A program made the translations under genes and the position numbers. A stretch of 64,000 nt of DNA, from assembly GCF_017353515.1 (NCBI RefSeq), contig NZ_JAFMPY010000014.1, positions 1-64,000 of the forward strand, given 5' to 3'. Source of the DNA: Jiella sonneratiae (GTDB lineage Bacteria; Pseudomonadota; Alphaproteobacteria; Rhizobiales; Rhizobiaceae). The notes beneath the pieces were generated by a model, which was not told the DNA's origin, did not search any database, and saw only the letters and a program-made list of their open reading frames with translations. Of the stretch, positions 49,299 to 59,009 are shown piece after piece. How positions within the stretch are numbered: the first letter of the stretch is position 1; each line of letters opens with the position of its first letter.

Positions 49299-49904
49299 AT
49301 GAAAAAGATCAACAAGCATTTCGGACTGGCCGTTGCGGCGATCGCGCTGATGATGTCGACGTCGATGGCGGCCGCCGGGGCCTCCTCGCCGATGCCGACG
49401 ACCAGCTACACGTCGCAGCCGATCGGCCATTACGAATTCTGCAAGCGCTATCCCACGACCTGCCGTGCCAACGCCACGGCGGCGGCGGTCAAGCTCTCGC
49501 CGCAGGTCTGGGCGCGCGTCGTCGACGTCAACAGCGTCGTCAACACCAACATCTTCCCCCGCACGGACCAGGAAGTCTACGGCGTTCCGGAATACTGGGC
49601 CTATCCGACGACCGAGGGCGACTGCGAGGATTTCGCCCTGCTCAAGCAGTACATGCTGGAGCGCGAGGGCATTCCCGCCTCGGCGCTTCTGGTCACGGTG
49701 GTCAAGCAGACCAACGGCGACGGCCATGCGGTGCTGACGCTCCGCACCGACCAGGGCGACTTCGTCCTCGACAATCTCGACAACCGCGTCCTGCCCTGGG
49801 AGGCGACGAGCTACACCTATCTGAAGCGCCAGGCCGCCGACAACGCCGGCAAGTGGGTCGGCATCGTCGACGACCGCAACCTCCTGGTCGGCAGCGTCCG
49901 CTGA
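49299..49904 (+). CDS. Transglutaminase-like cysteine peptidase (BTLCP family)
   Basis: Product of 201 aa. A signal peptide covers about residues 1-25 (AAIALMMSTSMAAAG). The catalytic triad fits C in GDCEDFAL, H in GHAVLTL and D in VLDNLD, as in bacterial transglutaminase-like cysteine proteases. Related LapG-type enzymes cut surface adhesins, but this shorter periplasmic form is common in Hyphomicrobiales with unknown substrate. The start at 49299 is preferred because GGGGAG stands 7 bp before it; ATG 49293 is too close. Confidence 0.88.
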   Translation: MKKINKHFGLAVAAIALMMSTSMAAAGASSPMPTTSYTSQPIGHYEFCKRYPTTCRANATAAAVKLSPQVWARVVDVNSVVNTNIFPRTDQEVYGVPEYWAYPTTEGDCEDFALLKQYMLEREGIPASALLVTVVKQTNGDGHAVLTLRTDQGDFVLDNLDNRVLPWEATSYTYLKRQAADNAGKWVGIVDDRNLLVGSVR

Positions 49905-49915
49905 TCGCCGGGCCG

Positions 49916-49937
49916 GGCGGACCGAGACGGGTCCGCC
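49916..49937 (+). terminator. Terminator-like hairpin after the cysteine peptidase gene
   Basis: GGCGGACC and GGTCCGCC form a perfect 8-bp stem with a 6-nt loop, 11 bp past the stop codon. Confidence 0.5.
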
Positions 49938-50145
49938 GGCGGGAATGGTCACACGAGGAGCATCGGGGGCGACCCGTCCCGCCCCCGGCCGCCGGGACCG
50001 GACGTCATCGAGAGACGGCCGGTCCCGGTCCTCGTCTGCCGGGCTTTACGCCGGGCATCGTTCGAAACTGCGCCGCGGTTCTCGCGATCCGCGGCTTTCG
50101 CCTGTTCGGCGCTCTGCGCCTCCCGCGCCCTTGCCGGGCGCCCGC

Positions 50146-50355
50146 CTATTCGAGGTCGATGTCGAGGATCGTCATCGTCAGGTGGTAGGAGAGTTCGCCC
50201 TCGTCGGTGTCCTTGTCGATCAGTCCGGCGAACTCGCCGTTGACGTAGACTTCCGCGGAGTCGGCTTTGCGAGGCAGACCGCGCACTGACAGATCGACGC
50301 CCTTGAAGGTCTTTTTCAGATAGGCTTCGAGCTTTCGGATTTCGGCGGGGCTCAA
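50146..50355 (-). CDS. DUF3126 family protein
   Basis: Product of 69 aa, matching the small DUF3126 family found next to cysE in alphaproteobacteria (IRKLEAYLKKTF at the start, AEVYVNGEFAG, ending DEGELSYHLTMTILDIDLE). Function unknown. The start is TTG 50355 behind GAGGAGAAACC; no ATG is available. Same strand as cysE, 259 bp downstream of its end. Confidence 0.85.
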   Translation of the reverse strand: MSPAEIRKLEAYLKKTFKGVDLSVRGLPRKADSAEVYVNGEFAGLIDKDTDEGELSYHLTMTILDIDLE

Positions 50356-50614
50356 AGGTTTCTCCTCGCTGCTGTGGGAGGTCGTTAGCTAGGGTGCGGC
50401 CGCGCGAAATCGATGGCAGCGCCGGGCCGCGGGTCACGCACGCCGGACTTGGAGATGTGCGCGCCTGTCCGGAACACGCCGTCTCGTGCCTGCGACGACC
50501 CGCCGGCTGCCGCTCCCCCGTCGCGCGGTCGCGGCAGCAAACGCGGCAAGGCCTGTCCCGCAAAGACGCGCCGGCAGGCAGGCAGGCGGCACGAATGTCC
50601 GGCGGCTTCGCCCG

Positions 50615-51436
50615 TCAGTCGGTGCGGTCGAAGCTCTGGTCCATCTCCCGCGCCGGCTGGTCGCAGCGGGTCTCGCCGATGACCTTGGCGGGAACGCCGG
50701 CCACCGTCGTCTGCGGCGGTACCTCCTTCAGCACCACCGAGCCGGCGGCGATCTTGGCGCAGTGGCCGATGCGGATGTTGCCGAGCACCTTCGCCCCGGC
50801 GCCGATCAGCACGCCGGAACCGACCTTCGGATGCCGGTCGCCGAACTCCTTGCCGGTGCCGCCGAGGGTGACGCCCTGGAGGATCGAGACGTTGTCGCCG
50901 ATCGCCGCCGTCATGCCGACGACGATGCCGGTGGCATGGTCGAAGAAGATGCCGCGCCCCATCCGGCTCGCCGGATGGATGTCGGTCTGGAACACCGCCG
51001 AGGAGCGCGACTGCAGATAGAGCGCGAAGTCGCGCCGGCCGGTGTCCCACAGCCAGTGCGCCAGACGGTGGGTCTGGATGGCGTGGAAGCCTTTGAAGTA
51101 GAGGAGCGCGTCGAGATAGCGCTCGCAGGCGGGATCCCGGTCATAGACCGCCTGGATGTCGGTACGCACCGTCTCGGCAAATTCCGGATCGGCCTCGATC
51201 ATGTCGCCGAAGGCCTGGGAGATCAGCACGGCCGGCACGTCCGGGTGGTCCAGCCGCTGCGAAATCCGGTGGACCAGCGCCGCCTCGAAGCTCGACTGGT
51301 TGAGCACGGTGGCGTGGATGAAGCTTGCCAGCACCGGCTCGTTGGCCGCAACCTCCATCGCTTCGCTGCGGATTGCGGCGAAGATCGGATCGACGGCCTG
51401 GATCCGCTCGTGGCTCTTGGTGCTCGCGACGCTCAT
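50615..51436 (-). CDS. cysE: Serine O-acetyltransferase
   Basis: Product of 273 aa. The N-terminal helical domain is followed by a left-handed beta-helix of hexapeptide repeats (about 160-245, with FFDHATGIVVGMTAAIGDNVSI and HPKVGSGVLIGAGAKVLG). The catalytic histidines and aspartate of the family are present around FFDHATG and DRHPK. It acetylates serine with acetyl-CoA, the first step of cysteine synthesis. Start ATG 51436. Confidence 0.95.
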   Translation of the reverse strand: MSVASTKSHERIQAVDPIFAAIRSEAMEVAANEPVLASFIHATVLNQSSFEAALVHRISQRLDHPDVPAVLISQAFGDMIEADPEFAETVRTDIQAVYDRDPACERYLDALLYFKGFHAIQTHRLAHWLWDTGRRDFALYLQSRSSAVFQTDIHPASRMGRGIFFDHATGIVVGMTAAIGDNVSILQGVTLGGTGKEFGDRHPKVGSGVLIGAGAKVLGNIRIGHCAKIAAGSVVLKEVPPQTTVAGVPAKVIGETRCDQPAREMDQSFDRTD

Positions 51437-51650
51437 GGCGCTCTCCCGCAGACGTCTTCGCCGGCATGCCGGATGCGGCAACGGCCGGCGTTCGTTTGGC
51501 GGGATATGTAAACCCGCCGGGCAGCGGCGTGAAGGGCCGGCCCCTTCAACTCTGCATGCGGGGGTTTCGGCATCGCAGGGCCGGATCGGGTCGCAGGCTG
51601 CCGCGGCGGCGCCGGACGGGCGCCGAACCGGCATCCGCGGGCCGATGAAC

Positions 51651-52409
51651 TCAGGCGCCGAGAAAATCCAGGACCCGCCGCTTGAACCGCCGGTCGCCGA
51701 CCGAGAGCATGTGGTCCCGCCCCTCGATGGCGAAGACCTCGGCATTCGGCAGCAGCGCCGCCAGCGGCTCCGGTGCGCCGGCAATCTCGTCCGCGGTCCC
51801 GACGCCGATGAGGACCGGCTGGGCGATCCGCCCGACATCCTCGCGCGTCACCTCGTCCCGCGAGGTCTCGATGCAGGCGGCGAGCGCCAGCCGGTCGCTC
51901 TTCGTGCGGTCGGCAAAGGCCCGGAACATCCGCCCCCGCGGATCGGTGACGTCGTCGAGCGACGGCGCCCGCAGGGCCGCGGCGATGGGATCCCAGTCGC
52001 CGACGCCGGTCACGAGGCCGATGCCGAGACCGCCGAGGATCAGCCGCTCGACCCGCGCCGGCGCCTGCAGCGCCGCGAAGGCCGAGACCCGCGCCCCCAT
52101 CGAATAGCCGAAGAAGGTCGCCGCAGGAACCTCCAGCCGGTCGAGCAGCGCGACGCAGTCGGAGACCATCTTCCTCGGCGTATAGGCCGACGATTCCCGC
52201 GGCTTGTCGCTCTCGCCATGGCCGCGGTGGTCGAAGGCGAGCACCCGGAAGCCGGCCTCGGCAAGGGTCGTCACCCAGCCCGGCTCGATCCAGTTCACCC
52301 GCATCGAGGAGGCAAAGCCGTGGACGAGGAGGACCGCCGGCGCCCCGCGCTCGCCCTCGTCGAGAAAGGCGAAGCGCAGCCCGTCGTTTTCGAAATGGCC
52401 CCGCGTCAT
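51651..52409 (-). CDS. Alpha/beta hydrolase
   Basis: Product of 252 aa. The nucleophile is the serine in GYSMGA, the oxyanion region is LVHGFASS, and the histidine is in GRDHMLSV; an aspartate in GTADEIAG fits the third residue. Esterase or peptidase-like activity; substrate unknown. The start at 52409 follows GGAAGGATCATCG; an upstream ATG at 52439 has no comparable site. It lies next to cysE, an arrangement that I recall from other Hyphomicrobiales. Confidence 0.87.
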   Translation of the reverse strand: MTRGHFENDGLRFAFLDEGERGAPAVLLVHGFASSMRVNWIEPGWVTTLAEAGFRVLAFDHRGHGESDKPRESSAYTPRKMVSDCVALLDRLEVPAATFFGYSMGARVSAFAALQAPARVERLILGGLGIGLVTGVGDWDPIAAALRAPSLDDVTDPRGRMFRAFADRTKSDRLALAACIETSRDEVTREDVGRIAQPVLIGVGTADEIAGAPEPLAALLPNAEVFAIEGRDHMLSVGDRRFKRRVLDFLGA

Positions 52410-52557
52410 CGATGATCCTTCCGGAATTCGCTGGTTCATGCCGTGTGGTCGATAGCGCGGCGCGGCCGCCCTGACACCCCCTGTTCTTTTCGCGGCGGGG
52501 GAACTATGGTCCGGCCGCATCGAAGGCAGGACGATTTTCGCAAGGTTGCACGCAGAC

Positions 52558-52800
52558 ATGGCCGGTCATCCGATCCCGCATTTTTCCAACGACGCCGGGC
52601 ACGCCACGATCTCGGTCGGCGTCAAGGAGTTCATGTGCTGCGGGGCCAATCCGCCGCACGACCATCCGCACGTCTTCCTCGACATGGGCGACGAGCCGGA
52701 GATCGTCTGCAGCTACTGCTCGACGCTCTATCGCTACGATCCGGCACTGAAGGCCGACGAGACGCGGCCGGAAGGCTGCCTGTTTCCGGAAGCGGCCTGA
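52558..52800 (+). CDS. Zinc-finger domain-containing protein (NDUFS6-like)
   Basis: Product of 80 aa. The zinc ligands are likely the cysteine pair FMCCG, a histidine in PHDHPHVFLDMG, and the pair CSYCSTLYRYD, as in the bacterial zf-CHCC / NDUFS6-like family, whose mitochondrial relative is a complex I subunit. The start at 52558 was chosen over TTG 52546, which sits directly on the AAGG ribosome site. It diverges from the hydrolase gene and precedes the monooxygenase gene. Confidence 0.85.
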   Translation: MAGHPIPHFSNDAGHATISVGVKEFMCCGANPPHDHPHVFLDMGDEPEIVCSYCSTLYRYDPALKADETRPEGCLFPEAA

Positions 52801-52910
52801 GAAGGCACCCGCCGTGTCGCCGCGCGTTTCGTGCGGCGGACAGTCCGGCCGCCTGAGCGACGCCGCTCCGCGCCCGTCCGCGACGACGCGTTCCTGCCGG
52901 GCCTGACCAG

Positions 52911-54128
52911 ATGACCAGCCCGAAGATGACCCCCCGCATCGCGATCGCCGGCGCCGGCATCGCCGGCCTGACGGCCGCGCTGTGCCTATCCCGCCTCGGC
53001 ATCGCCTCGAGCGTCCTCGAACGTTCGGAAACGCTCGACGAGGTGGGCGCCGGCCTGCAGCTTTCGCCGAACGCCCTGTCGGTCCTCGACGAACTCGATC
53101 TCCTGCCGCCGCTGCGTGCGGCCGGCGTCGCGGCGGACCTCGTCGAGCTCCGCAGCGGCCGGAGCGGCCGGACGATCGCCGAGGTCCCCGTGCGCTCGAA
53201 GGACGGCACGCCCTACCTCTCGATCCACCGCGCCGACCTGCAGGCGGTGCTCGTCGCGGCGGTCAAGAGCGATCCGAAGATCACGCTGCGGCTCGGCGCG
53301 GAGGTCGCCACGGTCGCGACCGTCGCCGGCGGCCTCGACATCGGCCTTGCAGCCGGCGAGACGATCGGGGCGGCGCTTCTCGTCGGCGCCGACGGCGTCC
53401 GATCCGCCGTCGCCCGGCGCTTCGGCCTCGCGCCGGCGCAGCCGACCGGCACCACCGCCTGGCGCACCACCGTCGCCGCCGATCCGAAAGGGCCCGGCCC
53501 GGCCGGGTCGGGCACAGGGCGCGAGGCCGGCACGCCGCCGGCCCGGATCACTGCCTGGCTCGGCCCGCGGCGGCATGCCGTCGCCTATCCGGTCCGCGCC
53601 GGCACGCTGCGCAATCTCGTCCTCGTCACCCGCAGCGGCGACGGCCCAAAGGACGCCGCGGCCCTCCTCGGCGGCTTCGCGCTCGGGGGCTTCGCGCACT
53701 GGGACCCGCGGCTCGTGCGGCTGATCGGCGCGGCGGCCCCGCCGACCCCCTGGCCGCTGTTTTCGGCGCCGGCCGCGCGGCCCTTCGTCCTCGGCGACGG
53801 GCGTGTCGTGCTGATCGGCGACGCCGCCCACGCGATGGCTCCCTATGCCGCGCAAGGCGCCGGCATGGCGATCGAAGACGCCGCCGTGCTTGCCGCCGCG
53901 CTCGCCACGGAAGCCTCGCCCGCCGCCGCAGCGCGGCGCTACGAGGCCGCGCGGCGACCGCGCATCGACAGGGTCCGCCGGCGGGTCGGCTTCCACCGCC
54001 TGGTCTACCACCTGCCGCCGCCGTTTTCGCTCGGCCGAAACGCCGTCCTCGGCCTGCGTCCGGCGGAGGCGCTGCGCGCCGATCTCGCCTGGCTCTACGA
54101 CTGGCGAAGCCCGAAGCTGCGTCCCTGA
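52911..54128 (+). CDS. FAD-dependent monooxygenase (salicylate hydroxylase-like)
   Basis: Product of 405 aa, class A flavoprotein monooxygenase. The FAD-binding GAGIAGL is near residue 14, the LVGADGVRSAV block about 155, and the GDAAHAMAPYAAQG block about 300. Such enzymes hydroxylate aromatic rings with NAD(P)H and O2. It follows the zinc-finger gene by 110 bp; the association of the two is recalled from other Hyphomicrobiales. Substrate unknown. Confidence 0.9.
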   Translation: MTSPKMTPRIAIAGAGIAGLTAALCLSRLGIASSVLERSETLDEVGAGLQLSPNALSVLDELDLLPPLRAAGVAADLVELRSGRSGRTIAEVPVRSKDGTPYLSIHRADLQAVLVAAVKSDPKITLRLGAEVATVATVAGGLDIGLAAGETIGAALLVGADGVRSAVARRFGLAPAQPTGTTAWRTTVAADPKGPGPAGSGTGREAGTPPARITAWLGPRRHAVAYPVRAGTLRNLVLVTRSGDGPKDAAALLGGFALGGFAHWDPRLVRLIGAAAPPTPWPLFSAPAARPFVLGDGRVVLIGDAAHAMAPYAAQGAGMAIEDAAVLAAALATEASPAAAARRYEAARRPRIDRVRRRVGFHRLVYHLPPPFSLGRNAVLGLRPAEALRADLAWLYDWRSPKLRP

Positions 54129-54318
54129 CAGCCTCCGCCGGCAGTGCCTCCGGACGCGCTTTCGGCGCGGCGGAGGGAACACCTCGCCCGGCCCGGTCGT
54201 TTGACGTCACCCCATCGTTTCAAAGGACGGTGCGAAAACAGCGGCGCCTCCGGCTGCCGCGCGGGCATCGCGACGCGAGGGGACGTTGCAAGGGACGAAA
54301 CGCGAAGGTCAGTTCTTC

Positions 54319-56628
54319 ATGTCGAACATCAAACGCGGCGGCAAGCTCATCGGCGTTGCCGCCCTGGCCGCCTCGACGGCGCTTTCGGGGCCGGTCACCA
54401 CCACGGCCTATGCCGGCCCGGTGGCGGGCGTCGCCTCCTACGACACCGCGCTGGTCAGATCCGCCCCGGCGTCCGACGGTTCGTTCCGGATCGCCCAGGC
54501 CGACGCGGCGCCGGGCGACGCGCCCGAGGAGCGCAAGCGCCGCCGCAAGCAGGCGGGAGACGAGGCGCCCAGCAAGGGAGCCGGCGGCGAGGAAGGTCGC
54601 GGCGGCGCCCGCAAGGGCGCAGCGGCCGGCGACGAGGCGCCGCGCCAGCGCCGCGGCAAGGCGGATGCCGCCGGGGACGGCGGCGCCGATGCGGCGCCGA
54701 AGGCGCGTCAGGCGGACGACGCGCCGCAGCCCAAGCGCAAGCCGAAGGCCGCCGGGACCGCCGACGCCCCCGCTGCGAAGGGCGACGCCGAGGCTCCGGC
54801 AAAAAAGCGGCAGGCGGCTGAGGAAAAGCGCCGGGAGAAGCCGGCCGACCGGGAGCCGGCCGCGAAAGCCGCCGCAAAGGGCGGCGAGGCCCCGGACGGC
54901 GCCGACACGCAGAAGCCGAAGAAGCCCGGCCGCCGGCAGCAGCCCGAGGCGACCGAGGCCGGCAGCGCGAAGGACGGCGGCGGATCCACCGCCGAAGCGC
55001 CGAAGAAGAAGGCGGCGCCCCAGCCCGAGGCACGGCCGTCGAACGAGCCCGTGCCGGAAAAGAAGCCCGGCAAGGCCGAGCCCGATGCGCCGGTGCCGGC
55101 AGCCTCGCCGAACAAGCGCAAGCCCGCCGAGGACACCCAGGCAGGCGCAGGCGACGCCGGAGCGAGGGACAAGGCCGGCAACCGCAAGGGCCGCGGCGAT
55201 GCGGCCGCCTCCGACGAAGCTGCGGGGCAGCGTCCGGGCGAGCGCCGCGACCGCAAGCCCGCAGGGGCCGAAGCGGCGGGTGACCAGCCTGATGGCCGGG
55301 ATGCCCCCGGCAAGGCTCGGCCCGCCCGCCAGGCGGGCGAACCGGTCGATCCCAATGCCGGGCCGGCCAATCCGGACCTCCTGAAGCAGCGCCAGGACGA
55401 GGACGGCCAGCGCCGCAATGCCGAGAAACCCCGCGAAAAGCCGGCCGAGAAGCCCCAGCCGGTGCCGGCCGCGACCCAGAACCAGCCGGTCGAGGCGGGC
55501 AAGATCAATGCCAGCGACGCCCGCGTCCAGAAGCTGCGTGAGCCGGTGAAGATCACGCCCATCACCGAGGAACAGGGCGAGCGCATCCAGCCGCCCGCCC
55601 GCGGTGATCGCCGGGCCGATCGCGACCGCAGCCGCCGCGGCGAGAACGGCCGCGGCGACAGGGAGCGTCGCGGCGAGCGCGGCGACCGGGACAACTTCGA
55701 TCCGTCGCGCGGCGAGCTGCCGCCGAATGTCGAGGTCGTGAAGCGCGACGACGACGGCCGGCAGATCCTGTCGATCGTCGGCGCGGCGGCAGCGGGTGCC
55801 GCCGCGGGGGCTGCAGCCGCCTATTTCATCAAGGGCGACGACGAGCAGCGCCTGTCGCGCAATGCCGACGACACCTATTACGAGCGCCTGCCCCGCGGCC
55901 GGACGCGCCAGGTGATCGTCCGCGAGAACGGCGTCAAGGTGATCACCGTCACCAACCGTTACGGCGACATCGTGCGCCGCTCGCGGGTGCTGCCGAACGG
56001 GCGCGAGGTGGTGCTGTTCTACGACCCGTATTCGTCCGACGACGAGCGGCCGACCTACGAGCGCGACCCCGGGCGCGATCTGCCGCCGATCCAGGTCGGC
56101 ATCCCGCGCGACGAATACATCGTCGACGTCGACCGGCCTGACGAGCAACTGTACTACAAAACCCTCGTCGCGCCGCCGGTCGAAACGGTCGAGCGGATCT
56201 ATTCGGTGGACGAGGTGGTGCGTTCGGAGCGCATCCGCGACAAGGTCCGCCGGATCGACCTCAACACCATCAACTTCGACTTCGGCTCCGACTCCATCGG
56301 CCAGGACCAGGTCGGCAATCTCGAAGCGCTGGCAAAGGCGATCCAGGAAGTCGTCGACAAGAACCCGTCGGAGACATTCCTGATCGAAGGTCACACCGAC
56401 GCCGTCGGCAGCGAAGTCGCCAATCTGGCGCTTTCCGACCGCCGCGCCGAGTCCGTCGCTTCGGCCCTGACGCAGTATTTCGACGTGCCGCCCGAAAACC
56501 TCGTCACCCAGGGCTACGGCGAGGCGGACCTCAAGGTGAATACCGAGGAGGCCAACCGGGAGAACCGCAGGGTGACGGTCCGCCGCATCACACCGCTGGT
56601 CAAGCCGGTGCAGACGTCGGGGAACTGA
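54319..56628 (+). CDS. OmpA-family protein with long disordered region
   Basis: Product of 769 aa. A signal peptide (about 1-35, with VAALAASTALSGPVTTTAYA) precedes some 400 residues rich in A, K, P, E and D that look disordered. A glycine-alanine hydrophobic stretch (GAAAAGAAAGAAAAYF, about 490) follows, and the C-terminal OmpA domain (about 650-760) carries the peptidoglycan-binding LIEGHTDAVGSEVANLALSDRRAESV and the closing NRRVTVRR. It probably anchors the cell envelope to peptidoglycan. The start at 54319 fits the signal peptide; TTG 54286 would add 11 residues. Followed by a hairpin. Confidence 0.87.
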   Translation: MSNIKRGGKLIGVAALAASTALSGPVTTTAYAGPVAGVASYDTALVRSAPASDGSFRIAQADAAPGDAPEERKRRRKQAGDEAPSKGAGGEEGRGGARKGAAAGDEAPRQRRGKADAAGDGGADAAPKARQADDAPQPKRKPKAAGTADAPAAKGDAEAPAKKRQAAEEKRREKPADREPAAKAAAKGGEAPDGADTQKPKKPGRRQQPEATEAGSAKDGGGSTAEAPKKKAAPQPEARPSNEPVPEKKPGKAEPDAPVPAASPNKRKPAEDTQAGAGDAGARDKAGNRKGRGDAAASDEAAGQRPGERRDRKPAGAEAAGDQPDGRDAPGKARPARQAGEPVDPNAGPANPDLLKQRQDEDGQRRNAEKPREKPAEKPQPVPAATQNQPVEAGKINASDARVQKLREPVKITPITEEQGERIQPPARGDRRADRDRSRRGENGRGDRERRGERGDRDNFDPSRGELPPNVEVVKRDDDGRQILSIVGAAAAGAAAGAAAAYFIKGDDEQRLSRNADDTYYERLPRGRTRQVIVRENGVKVITVTNRYGDIVRRSRVLPNGREVVLFYDPYSSDDERPTYERDPGRDLPPIQVGIPRDEYIVDVDRPDEQLYYKTLVAPPVETVERIYSVDEVVRSERIRDKVRRIDLNTINFDFGSDSIGQDQVGNLEALAKAIQEVVDKNPSETFLIEGHTDAVGSEVANLALSDRRAESVASALTQYFDVPPENLVTQGYGEADLKVNTEEANRENRRVTVRRITPLVKPVQTSGN

Positions 56629-56643
56629 CGCGCCCGTAATACG

Positions 56644-56676
56644 GTTTCCGGCAGATCACTTCGTGATGCCGGAAAC
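56644..56676 (+). terminator. Terminator-like hairpin after the OmpA-family gene
   Basis: GTTTCCGGCA-ga-TCAC, loop TTCG, GTGATGCCGGAAAC: a 14-bp stem with a 2-nt bulge and a stable UUCG-type loop, 15 bp past the stop. Confidence 0.6.
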
Positions 56677-56879
56677 AGCGACGCTCATTCGCCGCGCGGG
56701 CTTGATACGCGCCCGCTGTGATCAAGCGGATCTCGCACAAAAGGCGCGGCCGGCTGCCGTAACGTCCCGTTCCGGCAGTCGTTCGACAGGGCAGAGAAAG
56801 GCCGCTCGGGCCGACGCCGTTACCGCGGCGCCGGCCCGACGCATTTTCAGCCGTCACATGCGAGAAGGGACCTGCGCCC

Positions 56880-57617
<738 letters not shown>

Positions 57618-57640
57618 CCGGGCAGCGGGCCGCCGCCCGG
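57618..57640. terminator. Possible bidirectional hairpin between convergent genes
   Basis: CCGGGC and GCCCGG form a 6-bp stem with an 11-nt loop in the 59 bp between the SDR and AI-2E transporter genes. Confidence 0.35.
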
Positions 57641-57676
57641 CCCGGTGCCGGGGACGGCGCGGTCGGCGCGGTCAGC

Positions 57677-58867
57677 TCAATCGTCGTCCTCGTCGGCGTG
57701 TCGCGGCTGCTCGACGGAGAGGAAGTCCCCAAGCGCGGTCAGCGGCTCGACATAGGTCGCGAAGACCTTGATGCAGACCATCAGCGGGACGGCGAGGAAC
57801 ATGCCGACGACGCCCCAGATCCAGCCCCAGAAGGCGACGGCGAGAAACACGGCTGCGGCATTCATCTCCAACCGCCGCCCGACGATCATCGGCGTCAGGA
57901 ACTGCCCCTCGACGGTCGTGCAGGCGAGATAGAGGAGTACGGGCACCGCGGCGCCGGTCAGATTGCCGAATTCGGTGAGGGCGATGAGCCCGACGAGCCC
58001 CATTCCCATCAGCGAGCCGAGATAGGGAATGTAGTTGAGCAGCGTCGCGAGCGCGCCGAAGACCATCGGCGTCGGCATGCCGACCCACCACAGGCACAGG
58101 CCGACGGCGATGCCGAGGCAGATGTTGATCAGCGTGATGGTGAACAGGTAGCGCGACAGTTCGCGCTCGATGTCGTGGGCGATGTGCAGCGCGCGCTTCT
58201 TGTCCGACAGCGTCGGCATGGTGCGCACCAGCTTCTGGTAGAACAGGTCTCCCGACGATAAAAGGAAGAAGAGGAAGATCAGCGTGAAGCCGATCGATGC
58301 GAGGATCTGCGGCACGAACTGGGTGGCGTTGTCGAGGAGGCTCGGATTCTTGACCACCACCTCCTGGGGCTTGCCGTCATTGCCCTTCGACCCGTCGGCG
58401 CTCCCGTCCGCCGCAACGTCCTGGGCCTGCTGCTGGGCGCTCTGGAAGCGGTCGAGCCGGTCGCGGACCTCCTTCATCTGGGTGTCGACGGCGCGGATGT
58501 AGCGCGGCGCGTCGTTGACGAGATTGGTGATCGGGTCGCTCAGCATGTAGAAGCCGAGGATCAGGGTCGCCAGCGAGCCGATGACGAGGACGAGGGCCGA
58601 CACCGATTCCCAGATGCCGAGCCTGCGCCGCAGGAAGCGCACGATCGGGCTCATCACCAGGGCGAAGATCACGGCGAGGATGACCGGGAGCAGGAAGCTC
58701 GCCGTCAGATACAACGCCCCGAAGAACAGGATGAAGAAGGTCCCGATGACGGCCCAGCGCGGACCGCTTTCGAAGTTCTGCGTGTTCACGAGGCCGATCG
58801 TGGGGGAGATGGTCGTGGAGCGCTGTTCGCCCCGCCGGCTAGACTCGCGATCCGACGACAATGCCAC
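57677..58867 (-). CDS. AI-2E family transporter (membrane permease)
   Basis: Product of up to 396 aa with about eight membrane segments in the family pattern: pairs at about 40-75 and 85-110, a long soluble loop (about 120-195), then five or more segments including LLNYIPYLGSLMGMG and the closing GMFLAVPLM. Family members export autoinducer-2 or other small molecules, or act as sodium/proton antiporters; the role here is open. The start is uncertain: GTG 58867 is the longest, GTG 58789 (V-NTQNFE) is possible, and neither has a strong ribosome site. Confidence 0.85.
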   Translation of the reverse strand: MALSSDRESSRRGEQRSTTISPTIGLVNTQNFESGPRWAVIGTFFILFFGALYLTASFLLPVILAVIFALVMSPIVRFLRRRLGIWESVSALVLVIGSLATLILGFYMLSDPITNLVNDAPRYIRAVDTQMKEVRDRLDRFQSAQQQAQDVAADGSADGSKGNDGKPQEVVVKNPSLLDNATQFVPQILASIGFTLIFLFFLLSSGDLFYQKLVRTMPTLSDKKRALHIAHDIERELSRYLFTITLINICLGIAVGLCLWWVGMPTPMVFGALATLLNYIPYLGSLMGMGLVGLIALTEFGNLTGAAVPVLLYLACTTVEGQFLTPMIVGRRLEMNAAAVFLAVAFWGWIWGVVGMFLAVPLMVCIKVFATYVEPLTALGDFLSVEQPRHADEDDD

Positions 58868-59009
58868 CCCCGACGACCATTCGGCCGATAACGGCCGAGC
58901 GGCCCGCTGGTTCCGCGCGGCAGGTCGCCGCCCGGGAGGCGCGATGCGCCGGCGGCCGGGCGCCGACGCGCCGTCGACAGGGCGGCTCCCGCAGGGCGCG
59001 CGCCACGTC

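Noticed and set aside
54220-56394. Minus-strand open frame of about 724 codons
   Set aside because: Antisense to the OmpA-type gene; its low-complexity composition mirrors the A/K/P-rich coding strand.
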